64,000 nt of DNA, taken from contig NZ_CP047602.1 in the NCBI RefSeq assembly GCF_009905255.1, positions 1,471,001 to 1,535,000 on the forward strand. Direction: 5' to 3'. This document shows, one piece after another, positions 1-9,248 of this stretch (position 1 is its first letter; each line of letters opens with the position of its first letter). The notes under the pieces are model-generated. The model searched no databases, was not told the origin of the DNA, and saw only the letters and a program-made list of their open reading frames with translations. The stretch is from Thermoanaerobacterium aotearoense. Lineage in GTDB: Bacteria > Bacillota > Thermoanaerobacteria > Thermoanaerobacterales > Thermoanaerobacteraceae. A program made the position numbers and the translations under genes.

Positions 1-287
1 ATGGCTTTACTTTCGACAGTTAGATTTACAGATGTTTCTGATATCTTTAAAAGCTCATCATTAAAATCTTCTGAAAGCTGCATACCTTTGACTATCGATT
101 CACCTATATTTCCCACAAATTTCTCTATATTTTTCCCTAAAAGCTTACCTCTTCTGCTTACTATAAAAACATCGCAGTTGATGACATCCTTCAGTATCTC
201 AGACAATTCATTGAAATCAACTGGCTGAACGCCTGTCTTTTGAAGTACCTTATTTACCTTTCTAATTTTTTCTAATAGTATCCCCAT
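1..287 (-). CDS. codY: CodY GTP/branched-chain amino acid-sensing repressor (N-terminal part)
   Basis: Only the first 95 codons lie in the window; the gene continues past the left edge. It begins MGILLEKIRKVNKVLQ and contains VDFNELSEILKDVINCDVFI, the N-terminal effector-binding GAF region of CodY. The DNA-binding helix-turn-helix at the C terminus is outside the window. The ATG at 287 has a GAGGAGG site a few bases upstream. It follows hslU by 13 bases, reproducing the hslV-hslU-codY order of Firmicutes. In that family CodY represses stationary-phase, amino-acid and sporulation genes when GTP and branched-chain amino acids are plentiful. Confidence 0.93.
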   Translation of the reverse strand, partial: MGILLEKIRKVNKVLQKTGVQPVDFNELSEILKDVINCDVFIVSRRGKLLGKNIEKFVGNIGESIVKGMQLSEDFNDELLKISETSVNLTVESKA

Positions 288-300
288 TATTATCCTCCTC

Positions 301-1683
301 TTAAAGTATGTATTTATTAACATCAAATTTGTTCAAATTATCTTTTAGCTGTTCATCGATATAATTCTTATCGATAATCACTTTGCCACCAGTTATGTCA
401 GGAGCTTCAAACGATAGCTTTTCAAAAAGCTTCTCCATTACCGTGTGTAATCGCCTTGCACCTATGTCTTCAGATTGTTGATTTATTATATAAGCAATTT
501 CTGCAATCCTATCTATTCCATCATCTGTGTATTCAACTTCTACCCCTTCAATGCTCAGTAATGCCGCATACTGCTTTGTCAGTGCATTTTTAGGCTCCTT
601 CAAAATCTTTATGAAATCTTCTTTAGTCAGAGATTTAAGCTCCACTCTTACAGGAAATCTCCCTTGTAACTCAGGAATTAAATCGCTAACCTTAGATACA
701 TTAAAAGCACCTGCAGCTATAAAAAGAATATAATCAGTTTTAACAGGACCGTATTTTGTCATAACTGTGCTGCCTTCTACTATAGGCAATATATCCCTTT
801 GAACTCCTTCTCTAGATACATCTGGACCATTAGTGTATCCGCTTCCAGCAATTTTGTCAATTTCATCTATAAAGATTATGCCGTCTTGTTCCGTTCTCCT
901 AATGGCTTCGTCAATAACCTCATCCATATCAATCAAATTTTGAGCTTCTTCAGCCTCTAAAATTTTCTTTGCTTCCCCTATGGGGACTTTTTTATACTTC
1001 TTCTTTTTAGGTAAAATATCTGCAAACATATCCTGTAAATTTATGTTCATTTCTTCTGCACCTATATTTGAATACATTTCCAGAATTGGCGAAGAAGAGT
1101 CTGTTATTTCAATCTCTATTATCCTATCGTTTAATTCACCGCTTCTTATTTTTTCTCTTAATTGCTCTTTTTGCATTCTTATTTCTTGTCCATCATCATC
1201 GTGGGTATCCTCATCGCCTTGTGCATTAAACAAAAACTCAAAGGGATTTTTCTGCCTTTTGCTTTTCCTGCCATTTATCAAGTAATCTAATATTCTCTCC
1301 TCTGCAAGCTCTTTTGCCCTTAACATGACATTTTGCATTTTCTCCTGCTTAACCATCCGAATGGCTGACTCAAGCAGATCTCGTATCATCGACTCTACAT
1401 CTCGTCCAACATAACCAACTTCTGTAAACTTAGTAGCCTCAACTTTAACAAAAGGAGCTTCAATAAGCTTTGCGATCCTTCGTGCTATTTCTGTCTTTCC
1501 TACACCTGTAGGCCCAATCATCAAAATATTTTTAGGAGTTATTTCGTCTTTTAATTCGTCTGGCAGTAAATTTCTGCGGTATCTGTTTCTAAGTGCTACA
1601 GCCACAGATCTTTTTGCCATGTCTTGACCAACTATATATTTATCAAGAGCGTCGACAATTTCTTTTGGAGTATAATTTTTCAT
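301..1683 (-). CDS. hslU: HslU (ClpY) ATPase subunit of the HslUV protease
   Basis: AAA+ unfoldase that feeds proteins into the HslV peptidase chamber in the cytoplasm. Walker A is GPTGVGKT near residues 57-64, the pore motif GYVGRD lies near residue 90, and Walker B is IIFIDEIDK near residue 270. A sensor-2 GARRLH motif lies in the C-terminal domain. The last residues, DVNKYIL, form the tail that docks into HslV in this family. The length of 460 aa is normal, including the variable I-domain between the Walker motifs. The start has an AAGGAGG site. It sits 13 bases after hslV, so the two subunits are probably made from one transcript. Confidence 0.97.
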   Translation of the reverse strand: MKNYTPKEIVDALDKYIVGQDMAKRSVAVALRNRYRRNLLPDELKDEITPKNILMIGPTGVGKTEIARRIAKLIEAPFVKVEATKFTEVGYVGRDVESMIRDLLESAIRMVKQEKMQNVMLRAKELAEERILDYLINGRKSKRQKNPFEFLFNAQGDEDTHDDDGQEIRMQKEQLREKIRSGELNDRIIEIEITDSSSPILEMYSNIGAEEMNINLQDMFADILPKKKKYKKVPIGEAKKILEAEEAQNLIDMDEVIDEAIRRTEQDGIIFIDEIDKIAGSGYTNGPDVSREGVQRDILPIVEGSTVMTKYGPVKTDYILFIAAGAFNVSKVSDLIPELQGRFPVRVELKSLTKEDFIKILKEPKNALTKQYAALLSIEGVEVEYTDDGIDRIAEIAYIINQQSEDIGARRLHTVMEKLFEKLSFEAPDITGGKVIIDKNYIDEQLKDNLNKFDVNKYIL

Positions 1684-1696
1684 ACTAAGTCCCTCC

Positions 1697-2227
1697 TTAC
1701 AAGCTTTCTACTGTTATGTGATCATTTGTATATACGCAAATTTGAGATGCAATCTCAAGGGACTTTCTCGCAATTTCATCTACCGGCAAATCTGTATTAT
1801 ACCTTAATGCAAGTGCTGCAGACATTGCAAAATTTCCACCAGAACCAATCGCAATTACATCGTTGTCTGGTTCAATCACTTCTCCATTGCCAGAAATAAC
1901 TAACGTCACATTCTTATCTGCCGCAATTAAGAGCGCCTCTAGTTTTTTTAAAATTTTGTCTTTTCTCCAATCCTGTGCCAGCTCAACAGCAGATCTTTTT
2001 AAATTCCCACCGTATTGCTCCAATTTTTCTTCAAACATTTCAGATAAAGTAAATGCATCAGCTACTGAGCCAGCAAAGCCAATCAGTACCTCATCATTGT
2101 ACAATCTTCTAATCTTTTTTGCGCCATGTTTTAAAATTGTATTTTCTCCAAACGTTACCTGACCATCACCAGCTATTGAGACTTTATTGCCTCGTCTTAC
2201 AGCTACTATAGTAGTACCTTTAAACAA
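1697..2227 (-). CDS. hslV: HslV (ClpQ) threonine peptidase subunit
   Basis: Proteasome-like N-terminal nucleophile hydrolase partner of HslU. I place the start at TTG 2227, giving [13 protein letters not shown] and 176 aa. An upstream in-frame ATG at 2281 would add 18 residues unlike the family. The TTG has a GGTGAG site five bases away, and a sigma-A-like promoter at 2253-2281 lies on top of the upstream ATG. The nucleophile should be the first Thr of the TTIVAV block, so a four-residue leader MFKG must be removed. GDGQVTFG and GSGGNFA are typical of the family. Confidence 0.93.
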   Translation of the reverse strand: MFKGTTIVAVRRGNKVSIAGDGQVTFGENTILKHGAKKIRRLYNDEVLIGFAGSVADAFTLSEMFEEKLEQYGGNLKRSAVELAQDWRKDKILKKLEALLIAADKNVTLVISGNGEVIEPDNDVIAIGSGGNFAMSAALALRYNTDLPVDEIARKSLEIASQICVYTNDHITVESL

Positions 2228-2252
2228 ACTCTCACCCCCCAAAAACAATATA

Positions 2253-2281
2253 ATATTAACACAAATTTTATAACATTTCAA
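2253..2281 (-). promoter_or_regulatory. Predicted sigma-A promoter of hslV-hslU-codY
   Basis: On the minus strand there is TTGAAA, 17 bases, then TAATAT. Transcription would start near 2246, leaving a leader of about 20 bases that holds the ribosome site and the TTG start of hslV. This supports a separate transcript for the protease and codY genes, independent of topA, and argues against a start at 2281. Confidence 0.6.
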
Positions 2282-2311
2282 TAATATTTCGAAATTTTTT
2301 ATATATTTAAA

Positions 2312-4369
2312 TTACTTTACATAATCGCAATTACTGCATTTGATAATCTTTCGCCCTTTTGAATATTTCTCAACAAGTAAAGCACCGCATTTAGGGCATG
2401 TCTCTGCTACTGGCCTATCCCAAAACATCGTACCACAATTTGAAGAATTTTCGCAGGCATAATAGACTTTGCCCTTTTTGCTTTTCTTAATGATTATTTT
2501 GCCTCCACATTTAGGGCATGTTACGCCAGTTTCTTCGTACAATGGTTTAGTATTCTTACATTCCGGAAATCCTGGACAAGCCAAAAATTTACCATAACGT
2601 CCATATTTTATAACCATATTTCTACCACAGAATTCGCATTTGATATCAGTTTCTTCATCTTTTATTTCAATATCTTTCATTTGTTCCTCTGCTACCTTCA
2701 GTGAATCATTAAACCCATTGTAAAATTCATCGATGACATCACACCATTTTTCAATTCCTTCTTCAATTCTATCCAATTGCTCTTCCATTTGAGCTGTAAA
2801 TTTTACGTCTACTATGTCCGGAAAGAATTCTTTCATTACATCTGTTACAATAAATCCCAATTCCGTTGGCTTAAGATTTTTCTTTTCTTTTATTACATAT
2901 CCTCTTTCTAATAATGTGGATATTATAGGTGCATAAGTACTTGGCCTTCCTATGCCTTTTTCTTCAAGCTCCTTTATTAGTGTAGCTTCGGTGTATCTTG
3001 CAGGTGGCTGTGTAAAATGTTGTTCTGGCTTTAATTCCTTTAATTTCAAAAAATCTCCGCTGTTAAGCATTGGAAGCATTTTCTCCTCATTTTCACTTTC
3101 CACATCATCTGTGTAAACAACCATAAAACCAGCAAATTTAACCTTAGAACCACTTGCCTTAAATACGTAATTTTTATTAACAATATCAACGTTCATTGTA
3201 TCATATAAAGCCGGTGACATCTGACTTGCCAAAAACCTACTCCAAATCAACTTATACAGTTTATATTGATCTGGCTTTAAGGAATCTTTAATTCTTTCGG
3301 GGTCTAAATCTATATATGTAGGTCTTATAGCTTCATGTGCGTCTTGCACATTTCCTCCCTTCTTTGAATATGTAGCATTCGGGTTCGCATATTCCTTTCC
3401 GTATTTCTGCAATATATACTCATAGGCCGCTTTCTTAGCTTCATCGGAAACTCTTGTCGAGTCTGTTCTCATGTAAGTTATTAATCCAAGGCTGCCTTCC
3501 CCCTTTATTTCTACACCTTCATAAAGTTGTTGGGCAATCATCATGGTCTTTTTCGCAGTGAAACCCAATGTTTTTGAAGCTTCTTGCTGCATTGTGCTTG
3601 TTATAAAAGGTGGAGAAGGATTTCTCTTTTTTGTGCCTGTTTTGACATTTTCTACTACATAATCATCTGTTAAATCGTCTATTACTTTGTTTACATCCTT
3701 CTCGTTTTTTAATTCTACTTTTCCCTCTTTTGTACCGTAAAATTTTGCTTCAAAATGTTGTGTCTTTTTTTCTTTGTACAAATACGCCGATATGCTCCAA
3801 TACTCCTCCGGTTTAAAATCTTCGATTTCCTTTTCCCTATCACAAATCAACCTTGTTGCTACCGATTGAACTCTCCCGGCACTCAAACCTCTCTTTATTT
3901 TTTTCCAAAGCAAAGGACTTATATTATAACCTACAAGTCTATCTAAAATTCGCCTGGCTTGCTGCGCATCAACCAAATTCATATTTATTTCCCTTGGATT
4001 TTTAATGGCATTTTGTATAGCGTTTTTTGTTATTTCATGAAACTCTATCCTGCATTTTTCATTAATATCAATATTTAATAAACTTGCCAAATGCCATGAT
4101 ATAGCTTCTCCTTCTCTATCAGGGTCCGTGGCAAGGTAAATTTTTGATGCATTTTTTGCCTCTTTTTTTAGCTTCTCGATTATCGGTCCTTTTCCGCGAA
4201 TCGTTATGTATTTTGGTTCAAAATTTTTTTCAATATCTATCCCAAGCTGGCTTTTAGGCAGATCTCTAATGTGTCCCATAGACGCTTCGACTTTATAATT
4301 TTTTCCTAAATATTTATGTATTGTTTTAGCCTTAGAAGGCGATTCTACTATTACCAAAGATTTTTCCAT
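2312..4369 (-). CDS. topA: DNA topoisomerase I (type IA)
   Basis: Relaxes negative supercoils by single-strand cleavage. The N-terminal Toprim domain holds the Glu of VIVESPSKAK (residues 7-14) and the Mg-binding DPDREGE (82-88). The catalytic tyrosine is Tyr299 in YMRTDS. The C terminus carries three four-cysteine zinc fingers, beginning CEFCGRN, CPKCGGK and CPKCGAL. The length of 685 aa is typical. The start has a GGAGG site. It lies 44 bases after dprA, the usual Firmicute order. In Bacillus trmFO and xerC follow topA, but here hslV follows directly. Confidence 0.97.
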   Translation of the reverse strand: MEKSLVIVESPSKAKTIHKYLGKNYKVEASMGHIRDLPKSQLGIDIEKNFEPKYITIRGKGPIIEKLKKEAKNASKIYLATDPDREGEAISWHLASLLNIDINEKCRIEFHEITKNAIQNAIKNPREINMNLVDAQQARRILDRLVGYNISPLLWKKIKRGLSAGRVQSVATRLICDREKEIEDFKPEEYWSISAYLYKEKKTQHFEAKFYGTKEGKVELKNEKDVNKVIDDLTDDYVVENVKTGTKKRNPSPPFITSTMQQEASKTLGFTAKKTMMIAQQLYEGVEIKGEGSLGLITYMRTDSTRVSDEAKKAAYEYILQKYGKEYANPNATYSKKGGNVQDAHEAIRPTYIDLDPERIKDSLKPDQYKLYKLIWSRFLASQMSPALYDTMNVDIVNKNYVFKASGSKVKFAGFMVVYTDDVESENEEKMLPMLNSGDFLKLKELKPEQHFTQPPARYTEATLIKELEEKGIGRPSTYAPIISTLLERGYVIKEKKNLKPTELGFIVTDVMKEFFPDIVDVKFTAQMEEQLDRIEEGIEKWCDVIDEFYNGFNDSLKVAEEQMKDIEIKDEETDIKCEFCGRNMVIKYGRYGKFLACPGFPECKNTKPLYEETGVTCPKCGGKIIIKKSKKGKVYYACENSSNCGTMFWDRPVAETCPKCGALLVEKYSKGRKIIKCSNCDYVK

Positions 4370-4413
4370 TTTGATACCTCCAAAACAATTATTAATTATA
4401 TCAAATTGTCGTA

Positions 4414-5502
4414 TTAATTAAAACTCTTTTCATATTTATTTCCAGCTAACCTGACAATAAGACCCTTAATCGTCAGTGATGATAAAAGATAATTGACTTT
4501 AGATATAGGAAATTTAGTTATCTCCACAATTTCTTCTATGTCTCTTGGGCATTCTGATATTATAGCGTACAATTTTCGTTCTTCACTGCTTAGTGTATTT
4601 ACGAATCGCTCATTTATTCTTGTTTTTATATCTTCTCTAAAATTATACTCATCAAGAATATCGCTGACATTTGCAACTAATTTTGCACCTTGTTTTATTA
4701 ATCCATTTGTACCTTTGCTATAAGCACTTGTAATAATACCTGGAACAGCAAAAACATCTCTTCCCTGTTCCAACGCAAATTTGGCAGTAATCAAAGAACC
4801 ACTTTTAACACCTGCTTCAACAACTAATACACCTAATGACAAGCCGCTTATTATCCTGTTTCTAGCAGGAAAATTGCCAGCAACAGGAAGATAATCAAGC
4901 GGATATTCCGATACAACAGCACCTTTAGAAATTATTTCCTCCATCAGTTTTTTATTTTCTTCAGGGTATGCTATATTTACTCCACAACCAAGTACTGCAA
5001 TTGTCCTTCCTCCAGCTTTTATAGCACCTTTATGGGCTTGACTGTCAATTCCTCTGGCCATTCCACTTATTATGGTAAATCCATGCTTAGACAATTCGTA
5101 TGAAAATTTTTCAGACATCAATTTACCGTACGACGTAGCATTTCTTGAACCAACTATGGCAATTGACATATCATCAGATTCAGTGATATTACCTTTTACA
5201 TACAAAACTGGAGGCGCATCATATATCTCTCGAAGTAATTTTGGATATTCGTCATCATCTATCAATAACACTTTTATTTTTTCTTTATTCAACCTTTCTG
5301 CGTATTTATACGGATCGACCTTTTTTGCCTCTATTATGCTATTTAAGATCCTTTCATTATTGACTAATTGTTTTATATCATCCGCGTTTGATTTATATAC
5401 TGTTTCTGCATTTCCAAAATAATCCACAAGCTTTTTGAAAGTCTTTGCGCCTACACCGTTAATTGAACTAAGCCAAGCAGAAAATATTTTATTCCTATCC
5501 AT
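4414..5502 (-). CDS. dprA: DprA/Smf DNA-processing protein
   Basis: Binds incoming single-stranded DNA and loads RecA during natural transformation. An N-terminal helix-hairpin-helix-like region is followed by the Rossmann-like core with GSRNAT (118-123), SGMARGID (146-153) and GCGVNIAYP. The short C-terminal winged-helix region is about residues 300-362. The length of 362 aa is normal. The ATG follows a GAGGTG site. It is divergent from rnhB across 113 bases. With comM nearby, it suggests a transformation capability, but the DNA-uptake machinery is not in this window. Confidence 0.94.
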   Translation of the reverse strand: MDRNKIFSAWLSSINGVGAKTFKKLVDYFGNAETVYKSNADDIKQLVNNERILNSIIEAKKVDPYKYAERLNKEKIKVLLIDDDEYPKLLREIYDAPPVLYVKGNITESDDMSIAIVGSRNATSYGKLMSEKFSYELSKHGFTIISGMARGIDSQAHKGAIKAGGRTIAVLGCGVNIAYPEENKKLMEEIISKGAVVSEYPLDYLPVAGNFPARNRIISGLSLGVLVVEAGVKSGSLITAKFALEQGRDVFAVPGIITSAYSKGTNGLIKQGAKLVANVSDILDEYNFREDIKTRINERFVNTLSSEERKLYAIISECPRDIEEIVEITKFPISKVNYLLSSLTIKGLIVRLAGNKYEKSFN

Positions 5503-5615
5503 TATTACACCTCAAATATATATTTTAAACATTATCCATTATAATAATAAAAAACAAAAAATAAAAGCAGGTATTTTATATATTTTTGTCGAATAAGTAT
5601 AAGTTGGGTGATAAA

Positions 5616-6344
5616 ATGGTAAAACAATTTTTAACGATAAAAAGTTTAAAAGAACACATATATAGCTATGGATTCGAAATAGAGGGATGCAAGATAAGCA
5701 GCAATGCTTTAAGATGGCTTGAAAAAGAAAAAAGTAGATTAAATAATTTAATGAAATACGAAAATGAACTTTACAATTCAGATTATAAGTTGATTGGAGG
5801 AATTGACGAAGTTGGAAGAGGACCTTTAGCAGGTCCTGTCGTTGCAGGATGTGTAATACTTCCAAAGCAATCACTTATTCCAGATATTGACGATTCAAAA
5901 AAATTAAGTGAGGCAAAAAGAGAATTATTGTCTGAAATAATTAAAAAAAAGGCAATTTCATATGGTATTGGCATAATAGACAATGAACGTATTGACAGAA
6001 TAAACATACTGAATTCCACTTATGAAGCGATGAAAATGGCGATTTCTAATCTCAATATTAAAGCTGATTTTTTGCTGGTAGACGCGATATCAATACCAGA
6101 CATTGATATTGCGCAAATGTCTATAGTAAAAGGTGATGCAAAAAGCATTTCTATTGCCGCTGCATCTATAATAGCTAAAGTTACAAGGGATAATTTGATG
6201 AAAAAATACGATGAAATATATCCACAGTACGGCTTTTACAAAAATAAAGGCTATGGCACAAAAGAACACATAGAAGCTATAAAAAAATACGGCCCATGTC
6301 CAATACACAGAAAAACATTTTTAAAAAATATATTAGGTGATTGA
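5616..6344 (+). CDS. rnhB: Ribonuclease HII
   Basis: Removes RNA from RNA-DNA hybrids and initiates excision of single ribonucleotides. The core begins GIDEVGRGPLAGPVVAGCV; Asp64 and Glu65 are the first metal ligands, and further acidic residues follow around LLVDA. An N-terminal extension of about 60 residues precedes the core. I chose ATG 5616, with GGGTGAT just upstream, over an in-frame TTG at 5586 that lacks a ribosome site. It is on the plus strand, opposite its neighbours, and its last codons overlap the ribosome site of yraN. Confidence 0.94.
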   Translation: MVKQFLTIKSLKEHIYSYGFEIEGCKISSNALRWLEKEKSRLNNLMKYENELYNSDYKLIGGIDEVGRGPLAGPVVAGCVILPKQSLIPDIDDSKKLSEAKRELLSEIIKKKAISYGIGIIDNERIDRINILNSTYEAMKMAISNLNIKADFLLVDAISIPDIDIAQMSIVKGDAKSISIAAASIIAKVTRDNLMKKYDEIYPQYGFYKNKGYGTKEHIEAIKKYGPCPIHRKTFLKNILGD

Positions 6345-6348
6345 TTAC

Positions 6349-6717
6349 ATGAATAATAAAATATTGGGTAATTTAGGAGAAACAATTGCAGAAAATTATT
6401 TAAAAAAATCCGGTTATAATATTGTCTGCAAAAATTTCAGGTGCTCTATCGGAGAAATAGATATAATAGCATTAAATAAAAATAGCCTGATTTTTGTTGA
6501 AGTTAAAACAAGGACTTCAACAAAATTCGGCTATCCAAAGGAAGCAGTAACGTACCATAAAAAAAATAAAATCATTAAAGTCGCAGAAGCTTTTTTAGCA
6601 TTTAACGAAAAATATGCAAATCATATTTTTAGATTTGATGTAATTGAGATATTAATCGATCCAAAAACATTTAAGCTTAACAATATAAATCACATAAAAG
6701 ACGCATTTACGCTTTAG
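6349..6717 (+). CDS. yraN: YraN/UPF0102 family endonuclease-like protein
   Basis: Small protein of 122 aa with a restriction-endonuclease-like fold. GEIDIIA followed by FVEVKTR gives the D...ExK metal-binding pattern of that fold. The cellular role is not established. The start is ATG 6349, eight bases after AGGTGA; an in-frame GTG at 6337 lies inside that ribosome site and is unlikely. It is translationally close to rnhB, a partnership common in bacteria. Its 3' end overlaps the convergent trpS gene by 11 bases, and no terminator is visible between them. Confidence 0.9.
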   Translation: MNNKILGNLGETIAENYLKKSGYNIVCKNFRCSIGEIDIIALNKNSLIFVEVKTRTSTKFGYPKEAVTYHKKNKIIKVAEAFLAFNEKYANHIFRFDVIEILIDPKTFKLNNINHIKDAFTL

Positions 6718-7690
6718 GTAATAGTCCCATTTTGTCTTTAACCTTATTTACAGTCGTTTTTGCAATTTCACTAGCTTTTTCAGCGCCATCTTTTAATACT
6801 TCGTTTATAAAATTTAAATCCAGATTTTTGTAATTATGCTGTATTTGCTGAAGCCTTTCTACTATAACATCAACTAATTCTTTCTTTAAGGTTCCATATC
6901 CTTGTCCCTTAAATCTTGCCTCCGCATCTTCTATGCTTATGTCAGTAAATGCACTGTATAACGTAAGCAAATTGCTTAAACCCGGTTTATTCTCAGGATC
7001 ATATCTTATCACGTTTTCTGAATCTGTGACTGCCTTCATGATTTTCTTCTTTACCAAAGAAGGATCATCTAATAAATTTATTTTGCTATATTGATTTTCA
7101 CTACTTTTGCTCATTTTTTTATCAGGTTCAGTCAAACTCATTATTCTAGAACCAGTCTTCATAATCATCGGTTCAGGTATTACAAAAGTATCACCAAATC
7201 TATTGTTAAATCTTATGGCTATATCTCTTGTAAGCTCTAAATGTTGTTTTTGATCATTGCCTACAGGGACAAAATTTGTATCGTATAGCAGGATATCCGC
7301 CGCCATTAAATCAGGATACGTAAACAAACCTACTGATACAGACTCTTTGCCTTTGCTTTTATCTTTAAATTGAGTCATCCTATTTAACTCGCCAAAATAT
7401 GTCATACACTGTAGCAACCAAGCAAGTTCTGAATGCTCTTTGACATGTGATTGAACAAAAATAATCACTTTTTTAGGATCAAGGCCTATGGCAAGATAAA
7501 GTCCAGCCAACTCAATGGATTTTTTTCGCAAAGTCTCTGGATCTTGTGGAACAGTCAATGCATGTAAATCTACAATACAAAATAAACAACTATAATCATC
7601 TTGAAGTTTTACAAACTGTCTCATTGCTCCTAAGTAATTGCCAATATGAATATCCCCTGTTGGTTGAACACCCGAAAAAACTCTCTGCAT
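6707..7690 (-). CDS. trpS: Tryptophanyl-tRNA synthetase
   Basis: Class I synthetase that charges tRNA-Trp. The HIGH-type motif is in PTGDIHIGNYLG near the N terminus and the KMSKS loop is in DKKMSKSSENQ. The 327-aa length is typical. The start is ATG 7690 with AGAGGTG upstream; six earlier in-frame codons overlap the ribosome site. Only 14 bases separate it from comM, so there is no room for a tryptophan T-box leader. It is probably co-transcribed with comM and rbgA. Confidence 0.97.
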   Translation of the reverse strand: MQRVFSGVQPTGDIHIGNYLGAMRQFVKLQDDYSCLFCIVDLHALTVPQDPETLRKKSIELAGLYLAIGLDPKKVIIFVQSHVKEHSELAWLLQCMTYFGELNRMTQFKDKSKGKESVSVGLFTYPDLMAADILLYDTNFVPVGNDQKQHLELTRDIAIRFNNRFGDTFVIPEPMIMKTGSRIMSLTEPDKKMSKSSENQYSKINLLDDPSLVKKKIMKAVTDSENVIRYDPENKPGLSNLLTLYSAFTDISIEDAEARFKGQGYGTLKKELVDVIVERLQQIQHNYKNLDLNFINEVLKDGAEKASEIAKTTVNKVKDKMGLLPKA

Positions 7691-7704
7691 CTTTAACACC
7701 TCTT

Positions 7705-9237
7705 TCAATTGCTAATGTATTTATTGCTTAAATTTCTATATTGAAATGCTTCTACAACATGCTCATATTTAACATCATGACTTCCCTCTAAATCAGCAAT
7801 CGTCCTTGCTACTTTTATTATTTTATTATAAGCCCTTGCGCTAAGTCCCAATGTATCAAAATATTCTTTTATCATATCCGTAGTTTTTTCATCAAGTTTT
7901 ATGTACTTTTTTATCATATTATTATTTAACTGAGAATTAAAAAATATACCACTGCCTTTGTACCTTTTTAATTGAATCTCTCTTGCCTTTCTTACTCTAT
8001 TGCGTATCATTTCTGATGTTTCAACATTTGCATCATCATCAAAATACTTTTGCTTGTCGACGCGATTTACTTCCACATGCAAATCAATCCTATCCAATAA
8101 AGGACCAGAAATCTTGTTTTGATAACGCCTTATTTCATTAGGAGTACATCTACATTCATGAGTATCGTCGCCCAAATATCCACAAGGGCACGGATTTAAT
8201 GCGACGATGAGAGTCACCTTAGCCGGATACGTAAAAGTAGCGTTGACTCGTGATATCGTAACACATTCATCTTCTAACGGCTGTCTAAGCGCTTCAATAG
8301 CATCTCTCCGAAATTCAGGAAACTCATCAAGAAATAAGACGCCATAATGCGCTAAAGAAACTTCTCCTGGTTTCGGAATCCTGCCGCCGCCAACTAAAGA
8401 AACTGTTGAAATAGTGTGGTGTGGCGCTCGAAAAACCCTGTTTGTCAATAGTGACACATCTTCAGGCAAAGTCCCTGCTATACTATGTATTTTGGTAACT
8501 TCTAACGCCTCTTCCAAAGTCATCTCTGGAAGTATGGTAGGAAACCTTCTTGCCAACATAGTTTTGCCTGAACCAGGAGGACCTACAAGCATGACATTGT
8601 GGCCACCGGCAGCAGCAATTTCAAATGCTCTTTTTGCATTTTCCTGTCCCTTTACATCAGAAAAATCTACATCATAATTTTCTCTTTTGAAAAGCTCATC
8701 GATATCAATTTTTATGCTGTCGATTTCTTTTATGCCGTTTATGTAATCAACAACGTCTTTTAATGATTTGACAGGTATAATCTCTACATCTTTTGTTATG
8801 GCAGCTTCTTTTGCGTTTGCATATGGCAGTATCATCCTCTTAATTCCGTAGAGTCTTGCATCCATAGCCATAGGCAACACACCTTTAATTGGTCGCAAAG
8901 ATCCATCAAGTGATAGCTCGCCAAGCAAAACTGTATCATAATCAACCGATTTAACTTGTCCAGTGCATATAAGTATTCCTACAGCTATCGGCAGATCGAA
9001 TGATGTGCCTTCTTTTTTAGTATTAGCAGGTGCTAAATTTACTGTTATTTTTTTAACCGGAAATTCGTATCCACTATTTTTTATAGCAGCTCTTACTCTA
9101 TCTCTCGATTCTTTTATCTCTGTATCGCCTAATCCGACTATATCGAAAGCAGGAAGCCCATTTGATATATCAATTTCTACATCTACTACATATCCGTCAA
9201 TACCTAAGATTGCCATGCTTTTTGTTATAGAAAGCAT
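7705..9237 (-). CDS. comM: ComM/YifB family Mg-chelatase-like AAA ATPase
   Basis: An N-terminal Lon-S5-like domain (roughly residues 1-170) is followed by an AAA+ module. The module has Walker A VGPPGSGKTMLARR, Walker B VLFLDEFPEF, and the cysteine cluster CPCGYLGDDTHECRC. A C-terminal Mg-chelatase segment completes the 510 aa. Characterised ComM proteins are hexameric helicases that promote branch migration during natural transformation. The start has a GGGGG site. With dprA 2 kb away, it hints at competence, though YifB proteins are also common in non-competent species. Confidence 0.92.
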   Translation of the reverse strand: MLSITKSMAILGIDGYVVDVEIDISNGLPAFDIVGLGDTEIKESRDRVRAAIKNSGYEFPVKKITVNLAPANTKKEGTSFDLPIAVGILICTGQVKSVDYDTVLLGELSLDGSLRPIKGVLPMAMDARLYGIKRMILPYANAKEAAITKDVEIIPVKSLKDVVDYINGIKEIDSIKIDIDELFKRENYDVDFSDVKGQENAKRAFEIAAAGGHNVMLVGPPGSGKTMLARRFPTILPEMTLEEALEVTKIHSIAGTLPEDVSLLTNRVFRAPHHTISTVSLVGGGRIPKPGEVSLAHYGVLFLDEFPEFRRDAIEALRQPLEDECVTISRVNATFTYPAKVTLIVALNPCPCGYLGDDTHECRCTPNEIRRYQNKISGPLLDRIDLHVEVNRVDKQKYFDDDANVETSEMIRNRVRKAREIQLKRYKGSGIFFNSQLNNNMIKKYIKLDEKTTDMIKEYFDTLGLSARAYNKIIKVARTIADLEGSHDVKYEHVVEAFQYRNLSNKYISN

Positions 9238-9248
9238 CAGAAATCCCC

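Noticed and set aside
2228..2281. Upstream ATG extension of hslV (18 extra residues)
   Set aside because: No ribosome site, residues unlike the family, and a promoter occupies the same bases.
5586..5615. TTG start for rnhB ten codons upstream
   Set aside because: It has no ribosome site, whereas ATG 5616 has GGGTGAT just upstream.
5539..5874. Minus-strand frame of 111 codons beginning inside rnhB
   Set aside because: It lies antisense to the conserved RNase HII core and its translation resembles no protein.
7691..7704. T-box leader for trpS
   Set aside because: Only 14 bases separate comM and trpS, too short for a T-box, and no T-box-like sequence is visible upstream.
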